Positions 44,289 to 51,400 of a stretch of 64,000 nucleotides of DNA are shown in pieces (the first letter of the stretch is position 1; every line of letters begins with the position of its first letter). The translations under genes and the position numbers were made by a program. Origin of the DNA: Epilithonimonas hungarica (GTDB lineage Bacteria; Bacteroidota; Bacteroidia; Flavobacteriales; Weeksellaceae); the NCBI RefSeq assembly GCF_900102265.1, contig NZ_FNBH01000001.1, positions 1,364,001-1,428,000 on the forward strand, in the 5' to 3' direction. Below the pieces are notes generated by a model, which did no database searches, was not told the origin of the DNA, and saw only the letters and a program-made list of their open reading frames with translations.

Positions 44289-45761
44289 TTAGAAATTATC
44301 CAGCTCTTGCATCCAAAGATTGAAATCCTTGTCAGATGGGATATTATATTTTTTCCGGATACGGTGTTTGCGCAATTGTACCGCTGCTATGGTAACAAAA
44401 GTAAAATCAGCAATTTCTTTGGTAGAGAAATTAAGAAAAGCCAGTCCATAGAAATGCAATTCCGAGTTGCTGACTTTCGGGTTGATGGACTTGATGTTTT
44501 TGATAAAATTAGGATATACTTCCTGGAAAAGAACAATGAATTCCGGACTGTTGTTTTTGGCAAGATCGATCAGTTCTGCCAGTTGACTTTCTTCTGCTTT
44601 GCGATTCAGGTCATCCCTTTGTCTCTCCAGTTCGGATTTTTCGACAAGCAAAATTTCTTTCTGTTGAAGAACCGCATTTTTCTTCTGTTTGGTTTTTTTA
44701 ATAATGATATAAAAGGATAGCCCTAAAATTGTTAAAAATAGAATCAAAAAAATGATCCATTTATTTCTGGTTTCTATTTTTTCATTTTTCTTTTCCTGAT
44801 CGTGGAGAATACTGTTTATAGTTTCTTTGAGGCCATCATTTTTCTTTTCTTTTAATTGGTCACTATATTTTTCAGACTGCTGTCTGTAATTTTTCTCTTC
44901 TTTTTTATTACCCAGAAGGGCATAGATATCTGCGAGTTTAGAAGAGGTGCTGATGACACAAAATATGTCCTCAATCTTCATTGAGTCAATTTCAGATAAG
45001 GTTTTCTGAAAAGCTGCAATAGATTTTTGATAATCCTTGGTGTTGAAGTAATAATAGCCCTGAAGTTCGTAGGCAACATATCTGTAGGTCAGGTTTTCAA
45101 AAATTCTGGCTTCTTCGAATGCTTTTGACATATATACTTTGGCGGAGTCATACTGTTTCAGCCCCATACATATGTACGATTTTCTTATATAAGTGTTCAT
45201 TGCTTCACCTAACTTGACTTTTCTACCAATCTTTAATGCCTTATCTATATATTGATTGGCCATCTTGTAATTGTTGTCCTTTTCAAATCTGTAAGCATAA
45301 TAGAAATAACCTTTCACAAGGTCTTGCTTAGCATCAGCAGTAGGTATTTTTTCAAGGATTTCTATATATTTATTCAAAGCATCCAGGGCAAGATCATCCA
45401 AGCCTAATACATTATAGTTGACGTATTTGATTTCTAATATTTTAGTTTTAAGAATATTATCATCTACTGTTGTTTTCTTCTCCAGATTAGAAATTTGAGA
45501 TAGACTTTCTTTATAATTGTCAAGAACATATAATTCATAGGCAAGGCTTATAGTACTTTTAATGATCAAAGTATTGTCACCCGATTCTTCTGAAATATCA
45601 TAAGCTTTTTTTGCATATCTCAGAGACTTTATCCCATCTTCATACCTGCTCAGTTCAGAAAGCCTAAGGAGAGAATCGACATCTTTTGCGCGTTTTTGTT
45701 GAGCACTCCCTTGGGAGAAAATGATTGATGTGAAAAGAATGATTATAATTTTCTTCAACAT
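44289..45761 (-). CDS. TPR-transmembrane-HTH regulator (module 1)
   Basis: A 490-aa protein with signal peptide (residues 1-20), a periplasmic tetratricopeptide-repeat region (about 30-310; for example DYQKSIAAFQKTLSEIDSM), a membrane span at about 333-355, a coiled coil (about 360-395), and a C-terminal LuxR-type HTH at about 440-477 (LNFSTKEIADFTFVTIAAVQ then RKHRIRKKYNI). This is a one-component transmembrane regulator: sensing outside, DNA binding inside. Its paralogue is at 54886-56364, and a broken third copy lies just upstream. The 686-aa surface-protein gene is next downstream. Confidence 0.88.
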   Translation of the reverse strand: MLKKIIIILFTSIIFSQGSAQQKRAKDVDSLLRLSELSRYEDGIKSLRYAKKAYDISEESGDNTLIIKSTISLAYELYVLDNYKESLSQISNLEKKTTVDDNILKTKILEIKYVNYNVLGLDDLALDALNKYIEILEKIPTADAKQDLVKGYFYYAYRFEKDNNYKMANQYIDKALKIGRKVKLGEAMNTYIRKSYICMGLKQYDSAKVYMSKAFEEARIFENLTYRYVAYELQGYYYFNTKDYQKSIAAFQKTLSEIDSMKIEDIFCVISTSSKLADIYALLGNKKEEKNYRQQSEKYSDQLKEKKNDGLKETINSILHDQEKKNEKIETRNKWIIFLILFLTILGLSFYIIIKKTKQKKNAVLQQKEILLVEKSELERQRDDLNRKAEESQLAELIDLAKNNSPEFIVLFQEVYPNFIKNIKSINPKVSNSELHFYGLAFLNFSTKEIADFTFVTIAAVQLRKHRIRKKYNIPSDKDFNLWMQELDNF

Positions 45762-45777
45762 AGACTATTTGAAATCT

Positions 45778-45912
45778 TTAATTATGGGTACGATATTTTT
45801 GCAGTTTTATTGCTGTTATTGTCATGAAAACCATATCGGCAATTTCTTTCGTCAAAAAAATTAAGAAAGCCAGACCACTTAAAAATAGTTTGGAATTCCT
45901 GACACTGGGTTT
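45778..45912 (-). pseudogene. relic of a third TPR-HTH regulator (C-terminal HTH fragment)
   Basis: Read on the minus strand, this stretch encodes KPSVRNSKLFLSGLAFL followed by IFLTKEIADMVFMTITAI and KLQKYRTHN, then a stop at 45778-45780. It aligns without gaps to the HTH of the adjacent regulator (NPKVSNSELHFYGLAFL; NFSTKEIADFTFVTIAAV). An in-frame stop at 45913-45915 closes the frame upstream and there is no start codon or TPR part, so it is a remnant. It ends 16 nt before the start of the intact copy. Confidence 0.72.
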
Positions 45913-46011
45913 TTATGACAGATGATATATAATGTAAAAGAAATAGTTATTGGCCAATACATTATTTTGTAAAAGTATAAAAAATATATATTGACTTTGG
46001 TATACCTGAAA

Positions 46012-46054
46012 TTTCAAGATCCCCCTTCAAAAATTTTGAAGAGGGATCTTGAAA
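46012..46054. terminator. long hairpin downstream of the 153-aa membrane protein gene
   Basis: TTTCAAGATCCC (46012-46023) pairs with GGGATCTTGAAA (46043-46054); inside, TTCAAAA (46026-46032) pairs with TTTTGAA (46034-46040). No clear T-run follows on either strand, so it may terminate weakly or protect the mRNA end. Confidence 0.6.
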
Positions 46055-46080
46055 AATTACCTAAGAAAAAAGAGCGTTAA

Positions 46081-46542
46081 TTATGGTGTGAGGTCTCTTT
46101 GATTCTCAATTATGATATCTTGTAGTGATTGCTGAAGGTGATCAAGCTTATTCCTGCTATAGCCATAGACCGGGTATTGTTTGATTATGTTCCGTTTTTT
46201 GGTCTTAATTTCAATATATAATATTTTTATCCAGAATTGCTTTTTTATATAGAAACGGCATAATTTATAATTGGGAAATTCTGCAACTGGAAAATGGATC
46301 TTTCTATCAAAAGGATGATATTGCTTGATGGATATAACATGACCGGAACAATCAAATTCCAGGCATCTGATATGTGTTATAATAAGCACGATGCTGATTA
46401 TCAGATATAATACAAGGATGTGCGGGAACAGGTCTAAGGATCCACAAAATAACAGAACAAGGTATCCGACAATAATTATAAAAAGAACTATAAGAATCAG
46501 GATGCTAAAACGATAGACATATTTTTTGTTGCTCAGTCTCAT
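46081..46542 (-). CDS. small membrane protein, unknown family
   Basis: A 153-aa protein. ATG 46542 (MRLSNKKYVYRFS) is chosen; an upstream in-frame start would extend into one of two direct repeats and add a hydrophobic leader derived from it. Two spans are seen at about residues 12-36 and 42-60, followed by a basic cytoplasmic domain with paired His/Tyr (IKQYHPFDRKIHFPVAEFPNY). It resembles PH-like bacterial membrane domains in shape only. It lies between the two surface-protein modules and may not belong to either. Confidence 0.6.
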   Translation of the reverse strand: MRLSNKKYVYRFSILILIVLFIIIVGYLVLLFCGSLDLFPHILVLYLIISIVLIITHIRCLEFDCSGHVISIKQYHPFDRKIHFPVAEFPNYKLCRFYIKKQFWIKILYIEIKTKKRNIIKQYPVYGYSRNKLDHLQQSLQDIIIENQRDLTP

Positions 46543-46577
46543 GATCTGTTTTTTATTATCTGTGATATTATTTATTA

Positions 46578-46664
46578 TAAAAAGGGGATTCCAAAGTATA
46601 AAAATGTTCATAAGGATATTGTGTTTTTAGAATCAAGTGTTTTGGGAATCCCTTAGATGGTTTT
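46578..46664. repeat. direct repeat, copy 1
   Basis: This copy and 46819-46906 share about 88 bp at roughly 90% identity. Both begin with a GGGATTCCAAAGTATAAAAA segment, continue with CATAAGGATATTGTGTTTTT, and end with GGAATCCCTTAGATGG. The ends are mutually inverted (GGGATTCC/GGAATCCC), so each unit can fold on itself. It covers the upstream region of the 153-aa protein gene. Confidence 0.82.
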
Positions 46665-46770
46665 ATTGGAATATTTTGGTCTTCTTTTTTTCATTATCTG
46701 ATGTTTCTGATTTTCGGACGCAAATTCTGTGCAAATAAATAGAAAATGGAAAAAGACTCCCAATAAGAAT

Positions 46771-46790
46771 ATGTTACATGGGTATTACAT
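46771..46790. promoter_or_regulatory. ATGTTACAT/GTATTACAT direct repeat, 11-bp period
   Basis: The first unit is identical to that at 44102-44110; the second (46782-46790) differs at two positions. The period is again 11 bp. Confidence 0.42.
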
Positions 46791-46818
46791 TGCTTTATCT
46801 CGTCCGTATTCTTTAATA

Positions 46819-46906
46819 ATAAAAAAGGGATTCCAAAGTATAAAAATGCTCATAAGGATATTGTGTTTTTAGAATCAGGTTTTTTCAGGAATCCCTTAGA
46901 TGGTAT
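46819..46906. repeat. direct repeat, copy 2
   Basis: Same sequence as copy 1 at 46578-46664 with a few substitutions and a slightly different centre near the right end. It is placed 241 bp from copy 1. Confidence 0.82.
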
Positions 46907-46935
46907 TATAATGTTTTAATGGGTAGTTTGTTAAA

Positions 46936-46957
46936 ACCTCCCTTTTTACAGGGAGGT
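46936..46957. terminator. hairpin downstream of the HU/DUF4469-type gene
   Basis: ACCTCCCT (46936-46943) pairs with AGGGAGGT (46950-46957). On the minus strand it is followed by TTTTAAC, a weak T-run. Confidence 0.5.
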
Positions 46958-47011
46958 AAAAAACACAAACTGAGGATCTAACAACCACCAGTTTTCTGTT
47001 GCAAAAGTGAT

Positions 47012-47101
47012 GATACAGTATCACACTTTGCGGTTCATTAGTATCGTGGCATACTAACACCTAGTATCGGGTGATACTAAACGCCTGTATAGCCCGATAC
47101 T
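47012..47101. repeat. cluster of GATAC/GTATC palindromes
   Basis: GATAC-A-GTATC (47012-47022), TAGTATCGTGGCATACTA (47039-47056) and TAGTATCGGGTGATACTA (47062-47079) are each palindromic. AGTATCGGG (47063-47071) can also pair with CCCGATACT (47093-47101). The group sits just after the stop of the HU/DUF4469-type gene. Confidence 0.7.
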
Positions 47102-47118
47102 ACAGACCTGTATATCTT

Positions 47119-47853
47119 CTATAGTACGCTGAGGGCTTTATCAAATGCTGCTGTCCTGGGTTCTTTCAGCATGATCTTGCCTCCTGCATATTGTGTGATC
47201 ACTTCCAATCTGTAAGTTCCTGTTTCCAGGTCTGGGATTATCACGATAAGTTCCGAAGGATTGTTGACCACGATATCGCTTACCTCTACCTGTGTTCTTT
47301 TCTCATTGGCAGTATTGATGAAGAAGATGCCATTGTCCTTACCATCGCCGGCTATTTTTATCTTGCTTCCCACTATCTTAAGATTACGTCCTGGTGTCAG
47401 TAGGTCATTTACCGTTCCGCTCTTCACGTCTGTCACTTGAAGTATGATAGATGAAGCATCTGCCACGCCCAGTATGTTGATCTCTATGTTTGGAATCTCG
47501 GCTCTCAGCTTGTCCCCTTGGTTGAACTGGAACAAGATGTTGTGCTTTTCTTTGTTGAAGGTCTCTGTAGGACTGTCGAAGACCCCGCGGATCTGTGTTC
47601 CGGCTAAAAAGTAGCCGGTGTTCACAGAATATCCGTCACATAATTGATAGGCAATCTCTTTTAGGAAAAGCTCGGTCGCATGCTCCATGGCAGCAGCTGT
47701 TACATCTGCACCACCACGGTTGACCGCTGCTTCGCAGATTTGTTTCACATTGAGGGATCTTTCGCTGGCGGTACGTGCGATATAATCATTAGGATTGTCT
47801 TTTGTAAGTGCATTATCATATAGATATGCTTTGATCTTATGTAATATTGCCAT
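47119..47853 (-). CDS. HU-like DNA-binding protein with DUF4469-like C-terminus
   Basis: A 244-aa protein without signal peptide. Residues 1 to about 120 match the Bacteroidetes HU-like DNA-binding domain seen before DUF4469: HKIKAYLYDNALTKDNPNDY, then ICEAAVNRGGADVTAAAMEHAT. The C-terminal half (about 130-244) is beta-rich with a DUF4469-type Ig fold (GTYRLEVITQYAGGK). Such proteins occur near surface-protein and phage-like loci and are thought to bind DNA. It starts 87 nt after the 172-aa protein gene stop and may be the last gene of module 2. Confidence 0.82.
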   Translation of the reverse strand: MAILHKIKAYLYDNALTKDNPNDYIARTASERSLNVKQICEAAVNRGGADVTAAAMEHATELFLKEIAYQLCDGYSVNTGYFLAGTQIRGVFDSPTETFNKEKHNILFQFNQGDKLRAEIPNIEINILGVADASSIILQVTDVKSGTVNDLLTPGRNLKIVGSKIKIAGDGKDNGIFFINTANEKRTQVEVSDIVVNNPSELIVIIPDLETGTYRLEVITQYAGGKIMLKEPRTAAFDKALSVL

Positions 47854-47940
47854 GTTTTGTGTATTTAGATTGCAAAATATAAAGATTACAGAAGCGGAAT
47901 TGGACCGCTTGCTGTAATCAAACTATGAAATGGTGTTTTT

Positions 47941-48459
47941 CTAAGGTTTCCAGAAAGACCACACCGTGCCATTGTATACTGCCAGCATATGATTGGAGGT
48001 GTCATACACCATCATCCCTGCTGCAGGGCTTACAATGTTGAGATGCGGACTGTCAACTTTCGGAAGTACCATTGCTTTGTTGATATCGGTGAGTACCAAT
48101 ATCCCGGGAGTGGTGTCTGTGGCTCCTTCAGCCCCAATGGCAGCCTTAGCAGAAGGACTGTCTGAAAGGTTATCCTGCAGAAAGGTATCTACTGATCCTG
48201 TATTGTCTCTGCTTAGGTCAAACCATACGCCGGCTTTTCTGTATTTGACCTTTTTATCCGCAGTGTCGTATATAATAGTGCCGTCTACAGCACCTGTTAT
48301 GGCAGTGGCAGACGTTACCCAAGGTAATATAAGACCTCTTTTTTCGTTGCCGAATTCTAAAGAGACAGAATTGTTACTAATAGATGGTTTTCCGATAGCC
48401 ACCTGACAAAAACAAACTGTGGAATAGAAAGCCAATAATATTGTGATTGTATTTTTCAT
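47941..48459 (-). CDS. 172-aa secreted protein, partner of the 1763-aa surface protein (module 2)
   Basis: A 172-aa protein with signal peptide (to FYSTVCFCQ). It is a paralogue of 41249-41767 along its whole length, with the same LEFGNEKRGLILPWVT, TIIYDTADKKVKYR, WFDLSRDNTGSVD and final WSFWKP. It starts 26 nt after the 1763-aa gene stop, a spacing almost identical to that of the other pair. It is probably secreted and functionally tied to the large protein. No enzyme motif was found. Confidence 0.82.
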   Translation of the reverse strand: MKNTITILLAFYSTVCFCQVAIGKPSISNNSVSLEFGNEKRGLILPWVTSATAITGAVDGTIIYDTADKKVKYRKAGVWFDLSRDNTGSVDTFLQDNLSDSPSAKAAIGAEGATDTTPGILVLTDINKAMVLPKVDSPHLNIVSPAAGMMVYDTSNHMLAVYNGTVWSFWKP

Positions 48460-48485
48460 CTTTGAATTAATTATTAATAATTAGT

Positions 48486-51400
48486 TTAATTTGAAGGACA
48501 AGCAGGCGTACTAAGACATGACCATCCTGCAGCTGTACCGGTCGTATTAACCTGTAGGCATTTTAGGTCGGTATTGTAAACAGCCATACCTTCAATTATA
48601 TCTGCGGCCGGGATGCTGGCAATCTGCGCAGACGTAAGCCTGTTGACAACAAAGCCTTTGGTTTTAGATTCAAGAACGGTCCATGCCCCTTTTCTTACCA
48701 TTGGCCAATTGCCGCCTGAGGCGGTATTCCCTGCTCTGTTCAGAGAAGTGATCCCATGCTGCGTTTCTAAAACAGTTCCGATGGTTGTTGCGGGCTTGAA
48801 GCAAGCACTGGAGCTATCGGTATCGGTAGCTATATTATTAGCTTGATTAGAATCTGTAATATTAGCCGGAGCAGTAACGCTGGCAATATTAACAAGGTCT
48901 CCTGTAAAGTCTATCGGAATATTTACCGTAATCGTATAAGTAACCGAACCGTTTACCGGAAGACCCACCAGATCATTGATGGCACCTGTTTGCGTTCCTG
49001 AAACACTGGTCGTAGAACCCGGAGATGCCACTGCGGTATAACTTACGTTTGCTGCCGGAATTCCTGCAGGAACCGCATCTTTAACCAATGCATCCACCAC
49101 ACCGTAAGAAGGTCCCAGATTGCTAACGACTACCGTGTAGGTCGTACTGCTTCCCGGAACATACGTTAACGTGTTATCTGTCTTTTCGATTTTTAAATCT
49201 GCCGTGAACGTAATAGGACTGGTCACACAATGGGCTCCATCATTTCCACTGCTCTGAGCCGCACCCGATATCAAGACTCTTTCACCGGTGGTCAGGTTAA
49301 ACTGATAAAAACCTCCGTCATTTCGGATTCCGAATACCTCTCCTGTACTCGAAGTGTACATGGCTCCATAATTAGATTCTGCATATATTGCCCCAATAGG
49401 TTTTACCAAGCCTGTAGATGGATTGATAGAGATCAGCTGCCTTTTTCTATTTGCCCCACTATCAATGTTATTGAAGCCATTTACTCCGTATAGTAAACCT
49501 GTAGTAATGCTGTAAGACATATCCGGGAGGTAGAGTGCAGCTGCTGTATTATTGGCATATTTTAATGAGATTGAAGTTGCTGTTCTTGTATTGATATTAA
49601 TTTTGTACATAGTGTTGGTTCCGTTAACATTATTGTCTATTACGTAATAGTTTCCGGAATTATCAATTTCACCTCCGAAATAGTTTGCTGATGGTAATCC
49701 TGAAACAACTCCGAGGTTGGTGGTAGAGCCATCGGTATTGATCACCCGCAAATTACTGCTTGATTGCTGCATTCCATACATTTTACCATCCAAAGGATTA
49801 AGCCCTATGGCGTTGTAGGCAATGGCTGCATCACCTATTGTTGGATAGGTAAATGGATTAACAGCTGTATTAATAGTATATAGGGTAGTGCTAGATCCGT
49901 CCGATTGTGACAAATACATATTGTTGCTGCAGCCAAAAGCCGTGGTAACGGTAACATAAAAATCCTCTACTTCTCCACCTCCTGCTGCGGCAAAAGGTCT
50001 TTTGACAGCATCACTATCCAGAGATGTTCTTAGTCTTACATAACTGTTAGCCGGTAAAGTTATTCCCGATGGCGTTGCAAAGTCAATATTATAACTTTTG
50101 GTACCGGAATTTGCAGGAACTGTAACTGTGATTCCTGTTTCATTATCATCTAAAAAGTCTCCGTCAGCATTCCAATCGATGAAGGCATTAGCATATGCAA
50201 CCTTAGATGATGTATTGGTCACTTTGATTGGCAAGCTGTATGTTGAAGATGTAGATAGAATTGTTAAAATAACTGATGATAAGCCATCTTCCTCTGCACC
50301 GTCCAGGTTGGCAGCGGCTGAAGGTTGGTTTTGTACTTCTGCATCAGGCGGTAACGCTCCTAAATATAGTCCTGTAAATAACGAGTGTGCTGCGGCAACA
50401 GGTATTGCTCTTTCATTCAAATCATAGCTTACCGGGGCATCACCATAATCTCTTTGTACTCCCGAAATATTGACACGGCAAGGGATAACGGTTTCACAAC
50501 CTATTGATGAGTAAGCCGTCAATACAAAATCTACATAACCATTCGCATAATCCTGCGGATTGATGGTATAGGTCGTTACCGGGTTGGTACTGTTCGCAAA
50601 AACGCCATTGGTTCCGGATGACCATTTATAAGAAGCAGCCCCAGAGAAGCTATAGCTAAGATTGATCGTAGTAGCTGTACTGGTAACGGTTGCCGGGCAA
50701 GTGCCTCCTGTAAGTACTGGTGCGGCAACTCCGACAACATTAGATGTTACTACTGGTGTTGTTGCAGAATTGTTGTTATACGCAGGATTTATATTGGTCA
50801 ATTGTGCCTTCAAAGCTGTTGTTCCTACAGCCGCGCCAATATCAAGCTTGAAAGAATTGATACCCGGAGCCAGTGAATAAACTGTAAAGGTTTTTGCACC
50901 TGTCGTATTAGTAAATCCTAGATTACCCGGTAAAACAATATTGCTCACATTATAAGGTTCAGAAACATAAAGAGAACCGTTATTCAGATTAAGATTGAGC
51001 TGAGTATTATAAATAGCAACCGGATATGGATTGGTAATGGTAAGTGTTGCAGCCGAGAAATCTCCTGCACAAACAGATGTCGGGTTCAAGCTTACTGCAA
51101 CATCTATAGTATGTGTTGTAGAGCAGAATGCATTATCAAACAGGGTAACATTATCATCCAAATGGTTGGAACCATCAAAACCATCACCTACAGTAGCTGA
51201 GTTTTGTGCTGTAAAGTTTTTATCCGGATTGATAATAGGGTTGGAATGTGCCGCATTGGTTTTTGTAGCCTGTACGATGGCATCAAAATCATACGTTCCT
51301 CCTGCTGCATTGGTCACATCATAGGTATAAGTATAAGTGGCACAATCCCCGGATGCCAATGGTGCGCATGTTGCGTCAAATTTGAAAACTCTTACCTGTC

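Larger units (their letters stand above)
46612..47118. other. 507-bp intergenic region rich in repeats
   Basis: No gene was found. It holds most of direct repeat copy 1, all of copy 2, an ATGTTACAT direct repeat (46771-46790), a hairpin (46936-46957) and a group of GTATC palindromes (47012-47101). Confidence 0.6.

Noticed and set aside
45913-46080. Upstream continuation of the relic regulator
   Set aside because: The frame is closed by a stop at 45913-45915 and no further similarity to the regulator was seen.
47012-47101. CRISPR-like repeat array
   Set aside because: The GTATC palindromes are short and irregularly spaced, without equal spacers or neighbouring cas genes.
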